64,000 nucleotides of DNA from Candidatus Melainabacteria bacterium SSGW_16 (GTDB lineage: Bacteria; Cyanobacteriota; Vampirovibrionia; 2-02-FULL-35-15), in NCBI GenBank assembly GCA_004769085.1, contig DUDS01000021.1:62001-126000 (forward strand), in the 5' to 3' direction. Numbering within the stretch: position 1 is the stretch's first letter; each line of letters starts with the position of its first letter. The notes below the pieces were generated by a model. The model was not told the DNA's origin, did not search any database, and saw only the letters and a program-made list of their open reading frames with translations. Below, in pieces: positions 1-8,573 of the stretch. Both the position numbers and the translations under genes were made by a program.

Positions 1-1044
1 AATGAAAATCTTGTAGTTTCTTCAAAATTCCATGAGATGAAAGTTATTGCAGACAGGCCACTAAAAGGCGGGCTGAAAAATGAGAAGGCAATAAATACTA
101 CTGGTTTCACCTTTACACCATTAGATCAATCACTAAAAGAAACCAAAAATCTTATGGAGAAAAATAGTCAGTTCCCTCCAAAACCATCTGTAGAAGAAAA
201 ACAAATCACATCACTCAAGAGAGAAAAGGGAACAGATTCAAAAATTTGCATTTTTATTCCCTGTTTTAATGCAACTGTTACCCTGCCAAAAGTCCTCGAA
301 AGAATACCTGCAAGCATTAAGGACAAAGTCCAGGAGATATTTATTGTAGACAACAACAGCGTTGATTATACTTATTTGCTTGCAGTTGGTTACAGAGAAC
401 ATTCAGATATAAAAAATTTAAAGATCCTAAAAAATCTAAGCAATTTTGGTTACGGTGGCAGCCAAAAGCTTGCGTATTCTTATGCAATTAAACAAGGATA
501 CGATATGGTGGTTATGCTTCATGGTGATGCACAATATGCCCCTGAAAAGCTTCCTGTAATGATTGAAGCAATGGAAAAAGACAAATCAATTGATTTACTG
601 TTCGGTTCAAGGATGACAGGGGATCCGCTTAAGGGGGGAATGCCTCTTCACAGATATCTGGGTAATATCGCACTAACATTCATTCAGAACCTGCTTCTTG
701 GAACCCATATTAGTGAATTTCACTCAGGGTACAGAATATTCAGAACAAGGGCGTTAAAAGAAGTTCCATTTCATCTCTGCAACAATGATTATCACTTTGA
801 TACTGAAATTATAATTTTATTTATAAAAAATAAATTTAAAATAAGAGAAGTACCAATTGATACCCATTATGGCGATGAAAAATGCTATGTAAATATATGG
901 AAATATGGTCTTCGTGTCCTGCTTACAACTTTTTGCTTTTTCCTAAATCAGAAAGGAATCAGAAAATATGAACTTTACAAAGACGGGCTTAAAGCAGACA
1001 CTGACAAAATTCTAAAAGAACTAAAGACAGAGATTATTCCTTAA
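1..1044 (+). CDS. Family 2 glycosyltransferase, polyprenyl-phosphate-sugar synthase type (5' end probably outside window)
   Basis: Likely transfers a sugar from a nucleotide donor, at the cytoplasmic side of the membrane, in surface glycan synthesis. Numbering from the ATG at 37, the GT-A core starts near residue 69 (KICIFIPCFNA) and shows VDNNS (104-108), GYGGSQ (138-143), the metal-binding-type HGDAQY (162-167) and HSGYRIFR (229-236), as in dolichol-phosphate-mannose synthase-like GT2 enzymes. There is no C-terminal membrane segment. The frame is open back to base 1 and the ATG at 37 has no ribosome binding site, so the gene probably begins upstream; the 68 residues before the core look like a low-complexity extension. 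The 3' end overlaps the convergent rfbC-like gene by 11 bp. The sugar is unknown. Confidence 0.85.
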   Translation, partial: NENLVVSSKFHEMKVIADRPLKGGLKNEKAINTTGFTFTPLDQSLKETKNLMEKNSQFPPKPSVEEKQITSLKREKGTDSKICIFIPCFNATVTLPKVLERIPASIKDKVQEIFIVDNNSVDYTYLLAVGYREHSDIKNLKILKNLSNFGYGGSQKLAYSYAIKQGYDMVVMLHGDAQYAPEKLPVMIEAMEKDKSIDLLFGSRMTGDPLKGGMPLHRYLGNIALTFIQNLLLGTHISEFHSGYRIFRTRALKEVPFHLCNNDYHFDTEIIILFIKNKFKIREVPIDTHYGDEKCYVNIWKYGLRVLLTTFCFFLNQKGIRKYELYKDGLKADTDKILKELKTEIIP

Positions 1045-1573
1045 AACTAGAGAAATTCTTGTCTTTTTCTGAAATAATAATTTCACTTTCATTCATATTT
1101 GGCCATTTCACACCAAAAACAGGATCATTCCATCTTATTCCTGTATAGCTTTTTGGGTTATAAAACTGGGAAATGAAATAAAGAATCTCAGTATTGTCCT
1201 CTAGTGTCTGATACCCATGAGCAAAGCCTTCAGGTATATAAATCATTTTTTGGGTTTTTTCTGTAATCTCTATACCAAACCATTTTTTATAAGTTGGTGA
1301 ACCAGGACGCAAATCAACTATTACATCATAAATTGCACCTTTTATACATAAAATTAATTTTGCCTCTTCATGTGGGGGAAGCTGATAATGCATTCCACGA
1401 AGTGTCCATTTTTTCTTACTTAAAGCAATACTTGACTGTGCAAGGTTTGGATTTAATCCATGTGCTTTCAGTTCATTCTGGCACCATACACGTGCAAAAA
1501 ACCCTCTCTCATCTGTATTAGGCTCCTGCTCAATTACAAACGCGCCTTTTAAACTTGTTTCAGTAAATTTCAT
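1034..1573 (-). CDS. rfbC: RmlC-like sugar 3,5-epimerase (cupin)
   Basis: Epimerises C3 and/or C5 of a nucleotide-linked 4-keto-6-deoxyhexose. The 179-residue length and motifs fit the dTDP-4-dehydrorhamnose 3,5-epimerase family: DERGFF (21-26), RGMHYQ with the catalytic-type His62, PEGFAHGY (114-121) and the general-acid-type Tyr138 in QFYNP. Its ATG overlaps the stop of the CDP-glucose dehydratase gene (ATGA), so it is the third gene of an rfbF-rfbG-rfbC operon. The other two enzymes make CDP-linked intermediates, so the natural substrate is probably CDP-4-keto-6-deoxyglucose rather than the dTDP sugar. The family is clear; the substrate is inferred from neighbours. Confidence 0.88.
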   Translation of the reverse strand: MKFTETSLKGAFVIEQEPNTDERGFFARVWCQNELKAHGLNPNLAQSSIALSKKKWTLRGMHYQLPPHEEAKLILCIKGAIYDVIVDLRPGSPTYKKWFGIEITEKTQKMIYIPEGFAHGYQTLEDNTEILYFISQFYNPKSYTGIRWNDPVFGVKWPNMNESEIIISEKDKNFSSFKE

Positions 1574-2679
1574 ATATTCAGAAGATTGCCTGACTTTTGT
1601 GTTAATTCTTTTTCATACTCTCTTATCTGGGACATGGTGACTTCCTGCATATTCTTACCTTCTTTATAGGCTTTGTACCAATCTACTGTTTTGTTCATAG
1701 TTATGTCAATATTCCACACAGGATCCCAGCCAAGTTCTTTTCTTGCTTTTGTGCTATCAAGCATGAGACATTTCGTTTCATGCCATTCATTACTTTCTTT
1801 AATTGTCATTTTTATTTTTTCTTTCCATAATTCAGAAAATTTTTCAAAAATCCAGATTACAGATTTTATATCTTCCTTACCAGGTCCAAAATTCCATGCT
1901 TCTGAAAATTTATCACCTGAAGACCAGAGTTTTTCTGCTAAAAGAATATAGCCGCTTAAAGGCTCAAGCACATGCTGCCAGGGTCTCACTGCATTTGGAT
2001 TACGAATAATAAGGGGAGAGGAATCAAAAATCGATCTGACAATATCAGGGATTAAACGATCCGACGACCAGTCTCCTCCTCCAATCACATTCCCTGCTCT
2101 TGCTGAAGCCAGATATAAATTTTTATTCAGAAGTGCATGTGATCCAAAAAACGAGGCTCTGTATGCAGATGTAACAATCTCTGCACATGCTTTGCTTGAA
2201 GAATAAGTATCATGTCCACCGAGAGATTCATCTTCTTTATATCCTGTATCCTTTTCTTTATTTTCATAACATTTGTCAGAAGTAACATTTACAATAACTT
2301 TAATCCCTCCCTGATGTCTTATAGCTTCAAGCAAATTTACAGTACCCATTACATTTGTTTCAAATGTTTCTCTCGGCTCTAAATAAGATCTGTGAACAAG
2401 CGACTGAGCTGCCATATGAAAAACAATTTCAGGCTTGTGCTCTTTCAAGGTTCTTTTTAAATGATCAAAATCATTAACATTCCCTTCTATTGAAATAATA
2501 TTGTCTTTTACATTTGCAATTTCAAACAGATTAATTTTCGTGGGAGGAGGGAGTGAATACCCAACAACATCAGCGCCAAGACTTTTAAGCCAGGTAACAA
2601 GCCATGAGCCTTTAAAGCCTGTGTGTCCTGTGATTAATACTTTTTTCTTTTTCCAGAAATTCAAGCTGATTTTTACCAT
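1570..2679 (-). CDS. rfbG: CDP-glucose 4,6-dehydratase
   Basis: Converts CDP-glucose to CDP-4-keto-6-deoxyglucose with bound NAD. It is a short-chain dehydrogenase/reductase fold protein with the Rossmann motif TGHTGFKGSW near the N-terminus, VTSDKCYEN at about 132-140 and the YSSSK catalytic Tyr/Lys pair at about 159-163. GHTGFKGSW with SDKCYEN is typical of RfbG rather than RmlB. I chose the ATG at 2679, which overlaps the rfbF stop by 7 bp (ATGGTAA) and is preceded by GGAAAG; an in-frame GTG at 2709 would add ten residues and overlap rfbF much further. Translation is probably coupled to rfbF, which supplies its substrate. Confidence 0.93.
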   Translation of the reverse strand: MVKISLNFWKKKKVLITGHTGFKGSWLVTWLKSLGADVVGYSLPPPTKINLFEIANVKDNIISIEGNVNDFDHLKRTLKEHKPEIVFHMAAQSLVHRSYLEPRETFETNVMGTVNLLEAIRHQGGIKVIVNVTSDKCYENKEKDTGYKEDESLGGHDTYSSSKACAEIVTSAYRASFFGSHALLNKNLYLASARAGNVIGGGDWSSDRLIPDIVRSIFDSSPLIIRNPNAVRPWQHVLEPLSGYILLAEKLWSSGDKFSEAWNFGPGKEDIKSVIWIFEKFSELWKEKIKMTIKESNEWHETKCLMLDSTKARKELGWDPVWNIDITMNKTVDWYKAYKEGKNMQEVTMSQIREYEKELTQKSGNLLNI

Positions 2680-3440
2680 ACTTTCCACGGGGCTTTTCCG
2701 TTCTGCCACATTTCTTCAAGCATATTTTTATCTCGCAATGTATCCATAGGGTGCCAAAAACCATAGTGTTTATAAGCTGAAAGTTGTTCATCAGATGCAA
2801 GATTTTCAAGAGGGTCTCTCTCCCAACTGGTCATGTCATTAGAAATATAATCAATGGCTTTTGGTTCAAGGACAAAAAAACCACCATTAATCCATCCTCC
2901 ATCCCCCTGCGGCTTCTCAATAAATTTTGTAACTTTATCACCTGCAATATTCATATAGCCGTACCTTCCGGGAGGCTGTGCTGCAGTAATGGTTGCAGTT
3001 CTTTTTTGCTCTTTGTGAAACGTGACCAGTGTAGAAATATTAATATCACTTAGTCCATCACCATAAGTAAAACAAAAAGTTTCATCCCCAATATAGTCCT
3101 TTACTCTTTTTAATCTTCCTCCTGTTGCTGTATCTTCTCCAGTATCAATTAATGTAACCCTCCAGGGTTCAGCATTATATTCATGAACATCTACATTTCC
3201 ATTTTTTATATCAAAAGTAACATTTGAAGTAACCATAAAATAGTTTGCAAAATATTGTTTAATCATAAAAGACTTATAACCACAGCAAATAATAAAATCA
3301 TTGATTCCATGAGCTGAGTAAATTTTCATTATGTGCCAGAGGATTGGCTTATGACCTATTTCAATCATTGGTTTAGGCTTAAGGTAAGTTTCCTCACTTA
3401 ACCTTGTCCCCAGTCCGCCTGCTAATATCACTGCTTTCAT
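2673..3440 (-). CDS. rfbF: Glucose-1-phosphate cytidylyltransferase
   Basis: Makes CDP-glucose from glucose 1-phosphate and CTP. The nucleotidyltransferase signature LAGGLGTRLSEET (6-18) is followed by KPKPM (21-25) and by YGDGLSD near the middle, which supplies the metal-binding Asp. The 255-residue length and the GHKPILWHIMK segment match RfbF closely. It is the first gene of the leftward operon rfbF-rfbG-rfbC. The upstream gap of about 350 bp contains several inverted repeats and presumably the promoter. Confidence 0.93.
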   Translation of the reverse strand: MKAVILAGGLGTRLSEETYLKPKPMIEIGHKPILWHIMKIYSAHGINDFIICCGYKSFMIKQYFANYFMVTSNVTFDIKNGNVDVHEYNAEPWRVTLIDTGEDTATGGRLKRVKDYIGDETFCFTYGDGLSDINISTLVTFHKEQKRTATITAAQPPGRYGYMNIAGDKVTKFIEKPQGDGGWINGGFFVLEPKAIDYISNDMTSWERDPLENLASDEQLSAYKHYGFWHPMDTLRDKNMLEEMWQNGKAPWKVW

Positions 3441-3796
3441 AAATGCTCAAAACCTTATCTACTTATATGTTATTCCCTTATGGATAAATAGTCATCAGCA
3501 ATTATCTTGCATGTTTATATATAACGCAACATAAATGCTAACGCATATTATGTTGCTATTTTATGGCGGGTCATAAGCGACGCTCAGTTTTGTCGGTAGA
3601 CAAAACTTCGCTTGTACAATTACTTAGATCGTTGCGTATAGGAGACACAAAATTACAAAACAAACGGACATCTATGAATAATCTACAGAACTTTCACAAA
3701 AGCGAAATCCATACCCTTAGCGTAGCGTTGGAGGCGCCAAGCCCACCAAGCGAAGCGCGGGTATGGGTTGAGCATAAAAAGTGAAAGTTCTATATT
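3441..3796. other. Intergenic region with three nested or adjacent inverted repeats
   Basis: This stretch has no convincing gene. It contains three perfect-arm inverted repeats: GCAACATAA/TTATGTTGC (3526-3534 and 3548-3556), AGTTTTGTC/GACAAAACT (3586-3594 and 3599-3607), and a long fold-back listed separately at 3687-3791. A 73-codon open frame at 3563-3784 runs through the repeats and resembles no protein, so I do not call it a gene. Confidence 0.6.
3687..3791. repeat. Long GC-rich fold-back element A
   Basis: The outer arms AGAACTTTCAC (3687-3697) and GTGAAAGTTCT (3781-3791) are exact inverted repeats. Inner arms CCATACCC (3709-3716) and GGGTATGG (3759-3766) extend the stem. The core is far richer in G+C than its surroundings. 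It begins 5 bp past the stop codon of the 741-residue membrane gene, so its transcript could form a strong 3' hairpin. Fold-back element B at 22776-22884 has the same plan. Confidence 0.7.
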
Positions 3797-6022
3797 TCAG
3801 CCAGCTTTTTTCACCCCAAGAATTTCACCTGAAAAACTAGGAGAAAAAGATCCCAGGATTTTATTCTCACCAAAAAGTATATCCTCAGGTTTTGTATAGT
3901 GAAAATCTATTCTACAATTCAATACTTCTTTCCCATCAAGTCTAATATCAAGAGTATTTTTTAATGCATCAAGTGACTCAAGATAACGATAAGATTTGTC
4001 TCTGTCTCCAGTTCTTTCAGTCAGAACATTTTTATATTCATTAAAATCAGCAGGGAAATAAAACGATCCTATAGATATTCTTAAATCATAAATATGTTCA
4101 GGGTCAATTTTCACTGCTCCGCTTATCTCACCCGGCGATCCTATGTGATCAATACCAAATAATGCTTTATCCTCTGACAAATATTTTACATAAATAACAT
4201 CACCTGCTCCTGGCGAACCAGTCGTAATCAGTGGTTCTCTTGCACCAACTTCAGGTTTAAATTTAATTTTCATGGTTACTGGTCCGCTAAATATTTTTTT
4301 ATCATCTCTTATCAGATCCCAATTTTTACCATTAAACCAGAAAATTGTTTCCCCGCTATCAGGACTAAAAAGATCACCTATTACAGGTTTTAAGGAGGGA
4401 ACTTTATCTGATGTAAAACCAATTATGCCTGCTTGGTAATGAGACTTCTCTCTCTCTGAATAAACTTTAATAAGATCAAATCCATATGCAATACCCTTAA
4501 CAGGAGTATCAAAAAACGATTCAAGTTTTTTATAAACTACTGTATTCCCCCACTTCATTCTCCCACTCCAGCTATTAATTCCAAGGGCAATACCAAATAA
4601 AACACAATAGATGCCAAGTGCTAATCCAATCATTCTCAAAATGCGTTTTGCATTTAATTGTGGAGGAAAAACTGAATCAAAATAAAACCATACAAGTATT
4701 GAAGCAAGAATCATAGGAGTTGCAGCCGGCATGGCATATCTGAGGGCAGGGGAAGGGAATCCTGATACATAAACTAAAAGCAAAAACGCAGATAAAAAAA
4801 GTACTATAAACTGAAAAAAAGGAAATGTTGGTTTGTTTTTAAACTCTTCTCCTCCACAGATATATTTTGCTGAAAAGTACAACATTGGGGAAAAAAGCAT
4901 TAGTAAAATAAAAGGAATCCCTGGTATTACTCCAACCGTGGGAAGATAATTAATCATTTGCTTGTAATTAGGAAATGAGGGACAAGTCCCATTCATCCGG
5001 AGATACGGAAAGTTTAGACTAATTACTGGCATATAAAAAAAGTAAGCGTAAAGTCCAAGTAAAACGATTTGTGTATCAAATAAAGGGTGATGATACATAT
5101 CAAACGGTGACATTTGATATTTAAGTCCAAATTCAAAAGGATTATCAAAGCGGAAATAATTATATATTGCCTGGCAAAATAGAAAAAAACCAAAAGGGAG
5201 TATAAGTGCTAAAGACATATCTCGTACATAGTTTTTATCCTGGAGATTGGTTCGAAAAGTTTTATATAAGATGATCGGTAAAACAATTGCAACAAGTATT
5301 AAAAACTGCCTGCAACCAAATGCAAGTCCTAAAAAAATACTTCCAAGCAAAAATACATAAACAGGGGGTTTATTTTCAGATAAAGCTCTTATAAACCAAT
5401 AATATGCTCCTGTCAGGAAAAATACTCCGTTTAACTCTGAAACCTCATAATGAAATGGCATTAAAAGAAAATAAGTTGTATAGCTTCCAAAACCAGCAAT
5501 CAGCATTGAAAGAATAACCATCCATTGAGGTACTTCAGGAAAGAGTTTTTGTTTTAAATAAATAATAATAATGGTTGCCCACAAAAAAATCCCACAGGTA
5601 AGAATACAGCCGGCAAAATAGTTTGAGAGGTGGCTTCCTGTTATAAACTTGTAAGGTGCATATAAAAATAAAACAGGTACTACCCCATGATATAGGTAGT
5701 ATCTGCCTTTATACAACGAAAGATCTCTTTCTCTATATGGTTCATTAGTCGCTGGATCATATGGATTTGACAGTGCTAAAAGTGAAGGATGCGGAGAAAG
5801 AGGAAGATAAGTATGTCCTGAAAGAAAAGCATCTGCAAGCATTTCATATTGATTTGTTGTAGGCTCATTTCCTCGTTCAAACCTGAAGCTTCCTGCTGTA
5901 GCCACCCAGAAATAAAATAAAAGTACAAATAAAACTGTTAATAAAACAGGTAGCTTGTTCAGGATAGAATTAACATAGTCATTATAAAAGTCTTTTTGGG
6001 ATAAGGTTTTTGAAAGTGGCAT
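3797..6022 (-). CDS. Polytopic GT-C-like membrane protein with C-terminal extracytoplasmic domain
   Basis: I do not recognise a named family. The first ~530 residues are strongly hydrophobic with about ten or more membrane segments, in the style of GT-C glycosyltransferases that use polyprenyl-phosphate sugars. After the first membrane segment there is a long polar loop with GHTYLPLSPHP, PYDPATN and GRYYLYHG. The C-terminal ~199 residues (543-741) form a soluble domain (GETIFWFNGKNW, SGPVTMKIKF, VIYVKYLS) that recurs as most of the next gene upstream (6042-6953). The N-terminal part is a paralogue of 7028-8560. The domain ends with strands resembling a LamG/concanavalin-like sandwich, which is an inference from pattern only. 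The gene follows 6042-6953 by 19 bp, so they are probably one operon. The function is likely sugar transfer outside the membrane. Confidence 0.75.
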   Translation of the reverse strand: MPLSKTLSQKDFYNDYVNSILNKLPVLLTVLFVLLFYFWVATAGSFRFERGNEPTTNQYEMLADAFLSGHTYLPLSPHPSLLALSNPYDPATNEPYRERDLSLYKGRYYLYHGVVPVLFLYAPYKFITGSHLSNYFAGCILTCGIFLWATIIIIYLKQKLFPEVPQWMVILSMLIAGFGSYTTYFLLMPFHYEVSELNGVFFLTGAYYWFIRALSENKPPVYVFLLGSIFLGLAFGCRQFLILVAIVLPIILYKTFRTNLQDKNYVRDMSLALILPFGFFLFCQAIYNYFRFDNPFEFGLKYQMSPFDMYHHPLFDTQIVLLGLYAYFFYMPVISLNFPYLRMNGTCPSFPNYKQMINYLPTVGVIPGIPFILLMLFSPMLYFSAKYICGGEEFKNKPTFPFFQFIVLFLSAFLLLVYVSGFPSPALRYAMPAATPMILASILVWFYFDSVFPPQLNAKRILRMIGLALGIYCVLFGIALGINSWSGRMKWGNTVVYKKLESFFDTPVKGIAYGFDLIKVYSEREKSHYQAGIIGFTSDKVPSLKPVIGDLFSPDSGETIFWFNGKNWDLIRDDKKIFSGPVTMKIKFKPEVGAREPLITTGSPGAGDVIYVKYLSEDKALFGIDHIGSPGEISGAVKIDPEHIYDLRISIGSFYFPADFNEYKNVLTERTGDRDKSYRYLESLDALKNTLDIRLDGKEVLNCRIDFHYTKPEDILFGENKILGSFSPSFSGEILGVKKAG

Positions 6023-6041
6023 TATTATATACTTTTAAAAA

Positions 6042-6953
6042 TTATATTCTTACGCCAACGCGCCTTGCTTCAAGTATCTGTCCATTAAATTGCGGACCGC
6101 ACACACCACAATCAACCTGATTTTTACCTAAAATGACTTGCTCAGGTTTTGTAGGATGAAATCCTGTAGATCTATCAAGCAATATCACTCCATCTGCTTT
6201 TACAATTACATTTCTACTTAAAGTACCTAAGTCAGTACCAGGATAAAAAGAACCAAAACTCACCTCAAAAACATATATTCGATCTGGATCTATCTCAAAT
6301 GGATTCCCGGGGAAACCTTCCACACCCCAATGGTCATAGCATATCTGCGCTGTCATAGCAGATAAATATTTCACATACACAGTATCTCCTAAACCCGGTA
6401 TACCTGTACAAACCAATGGCTCTGATTCACCCGGACGAGGATTAAATTTTATTTTCATTGTTATAGGTCCGGAATATTTTTTGTTTTGATCCTTTACCAG
6501 GTTCCAGTTTTTGCCATCAAACCAGAAAATTGTTTCATCATTATCAGGACTCCAAAGCTGCCCAGTAAGAGGCTTTAAAGGAAGTGAATCAGAATTATCA
6601 ATTCTAAGTGTTTCAAGTGGTGACACACCTTTTGTAATAATAGTGGCTGCATCAGAAGTGCCTTTTAAACCAGCCAGCATTTCATCATATGCTTTATTAT
6701 CAAACTTCAGGGATGTAAAAATCGCAACGAGAACCAGTACTCCTAAAAATATTGGAAATGCAAGGTTAAATTTGTTTTTTTTCACTGAAAATCTCATTAG
6801 TCCCCAAAAATAAACAAGTATAAAAATTAAAAAAGTACAACCAAGCAATAAAGGAATTTTTTCTGCAGAGTAAAGAAGATATGAGTTAAAAAAGAAAAGG
6901 ATTGAAACTCCAATTACTAATGCAAAAATAAGAATTAATAAAAACTGGATCAT
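6042..6953 (-). CDS. Membrane-anchored copy of the extracytoplasmic domain
   Basis: About three hydrophobic segments occupy residues 1-85, followed by a linker and a soluble domain from residue 125 to the end. By hand alignment, 48 of its first 80 positions are identical to the C-terminal domain of the 741-residue protein (for example ETIFWF.GKNW, SGP.TMKIKF, YVKYLS). It lacks an insertion of about 20 residues present in that protein. It sits between two GT-C-like genes, one with the domain (3797-6022) and one without (7028-8560). It may therefore supply the domain in trans to the shorter enzyme; that is inference. The domain function is unknown; carbohydrate binding is plausible. Confidence 0.72.
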   Translation of the reverse strand: MIQFLLILIFALVIGVSILFFFNSYLLYSAEKIPLLLGCTFLIFILVYFWGLMRFSVKKNKFNLAFPIFLGVLVLVAIFTSLKFDNKAYDEMLAGLKGTSDAATIITKGVSPLETLRIDNSDSLPLKPLTGQLWSPDNDETIFWFDGKNWNLVKDQNKKYSGPITMKIKFNPRPGESEPLVCTGIPGLGDTVYVKYLSAMTAQICYDHWGVEGFPGNPFEIDPDRIYVFEVSFGSFYPGTDLGTLSRNVIVKADGVILLDRSTGFHPTKPEQVILGKNQVDCGVCGPQFNGQILEARRVGVRI

Positions 6954-7027
6954 GATTTAAGTCTTGTATATCCTCACAATAAATAAAACATCTTTATACT
7001 ACAACATCCGTTTTAATCAGGGAACAT

Positions 7028-8560
7028 TTACATAATTAACTTATAAATAATAAAAGATATAGGTCTGGTAGCTCCTGACAGTTTTATAAACTGTCTTGGG
7101 TTTCTTGTTCTTATCCCTCCATGCTCCCCTTGGAAAGCAAATGCTGTACAAAAAATTATACTTGTAGTCATAAGTACTGCTCCTATCTGGGTCAGAAAAA
7201 GCCTTGCTATTGATGTTTTCTGAAATAAGGAATCACAGTAAAACCATAGAAATAATGACAGAAGAATAAACAAAGCAGCAAAATCCGCCATATATCTAAC
7301 CATTATTGCTCCCCACAAGCTCAATACAAGAAATATAGGAACTGCAGAAAAAAATAAAACCCAGAATTCAATACCAGGAACCGTGATTTCTAACTTTTTA
7401 TTTGGATTAGAAAAATATTTGACAGCTAAATTAATCAGAAAGATAATTGGTGAAAGAAAAATCATGGTAAGAAAAGGAATAAGCCATATAATTCCTACTA
7501 ATTTATCAATATGTCCTGCATAGTAATAGTCAGGCACATTTAAAAAATCGGGAAAGTCAGGCCCTGTTGGATAAATAAAAGGGAAAAGAGTACTTATTTC
7601 AAAATCATGAAATAAAAACAGGTAAATATTTGGGAGTAAGTTATCAATTGACATTTCATTAGGAATCGTATGACCACAGAGCTGATAAGTTGTACCAAAT
7701 TCAAATGGAGTATCAAATCTGACATAGTTATAATACCCAAGACCAATAATACAAAGAACAAATGGAACTACTAAAAAAATTATTTGACTTATCCTTTTAT
7801 TCAAGTTAATTTCAGAATTAAGAAATGTTCTAATTACTACAAATAAAATCAAAATCATACTTGCAAAAATAAAATAAGGTCTTGCACCAACAGCCAACCC
7901 AAGAAATAAACTGCTTAAAAAATATAAAATCCATTTAAATGATTTTTTTAAAAAGGATAAAGATAAAAAATAGATCCCGCCCATGAGAAAACAAAAACCA
8001 CTTGAAATTGCCACTTCATAAAACATCGGTCTTTCCATAAGCCAGGATGTCATATTTCCTACTGCAAGAAGAATTATAGAAAGATAAAAAAGAAATGAAG
8101 GAAAGTTATTGAAGTATTTATTCCTTATATGAATCAATAATAACAGTGAGAAAACAAAACCAAGAAAAGAAAAAAGAAAAACAGCAAAATTATCCGGCAA
8201 TCCCTTCCCTGCTAAGAGCATATAAGGAATATAAAGGGTCAGTGCTGGTGTTATTCCAAAGTATAAGTAATATCTTCCATTATAAAAAGAAAGATCATGA
8301 ATATTTCCATAAATCCTATAATCAAAGTTTGCTACAGGATCATAAGGATCATCTAATGCTAAAAATTCTGGGTTAGGATAAATCGGAAGATAGGTATGTC
8401 CTCTAATCAGTGAATATGAAAGTAAATTATAGTACCCTTTGTAACCAGAATTAAAATTAAAGGATCCCTTACAGGAAGTAGCTATCCAGGCATAAAAGAA
8501 AAATATCAAAGCAACTATAACCGGGATAACAATAATACTGAAGCTTTTACCATTTTTCAT
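7028..8560 (-). CDS. Polytopic GT-C-like membrane protein lacking the C-terminal domain
   Basis: This 510-residue protein is mostly hydrophobic, with about ten to twelve membrane segments. Its first polar loop carries GHTYLPIYPNP, PYDPVAN, LSFYNGRYYLYFG and a following hydrophobic PYMLLAG, matching the N-terminal part of the 741-residue protein encoded at 3797-6022. It stops where the soluble domain of that protein would start; I see no frameshift there, so the shorter form looks genuine. It is followed by the separately encoded domain protein at 6042-6953. It is probably a membrane glycosyltransferase of the surface glycan cluster, but no substrate can be named. Confidence 0.72.
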   Translation of the reverse strand: MKNGKSFSIIVIPVIVALIFFFYAWIATSCKGSFNFNSGYKGYYNLLSYSLIRGHTYLPIYPNPEFLALDDPYDPVANFDYRIYGNIHDLSFYNGRYYLYFGITPALTLYIPYMLLAGKGLPDNFAVFLFSFLGFVFSLLLLIHIRNKYFNNFPSFLFYLSIILLAVGNMTSWLMERPMFYEVAISSGFCFLMGGIYFLSLSFLKKSFKWILYFLSSLFLGLAVGARPYFIFASMILILFVVIRTFLNSEINLNKRISQIIFLVVPFVLCIIGLGYYNYVRFDTPFEFGTTYQLCGHTIPNEMSIDNLLPNIYLFLFHDFEISTLFPFIYPTGPDFPDFLNVPDYYYAGHIDKLVGIIWLIPFLTMIFLSPIIFLINLAVKYFSNPNKKLEITVPGIEFWVLFFSAVPIFLVLSLWGAIMVRYMADFAALFILLSLFLWFYCDSLFQKTSIARLFLTQIGAVLMTTSIIFCTAFAFQGEHGGIRTRNPRQFIKLSGATRPISFIIYKLIM

Positions 8561-8573
8561 TCCAGAATAACTA

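Noticed and set aside
3563-3784. 73-codon open frame on the plus strand
   Set aside because: It runs through inverted repeats and the GC-rich fold-back element, has no ribosome binding site and resembles no protein.
7028-7120. Possible frameshift truncating the 510-residue membrane protein before a C-terminal domain
   Set aside because: No continuation of the domain is seen in other frames here; the domain is encoded intact in the separate next gene.
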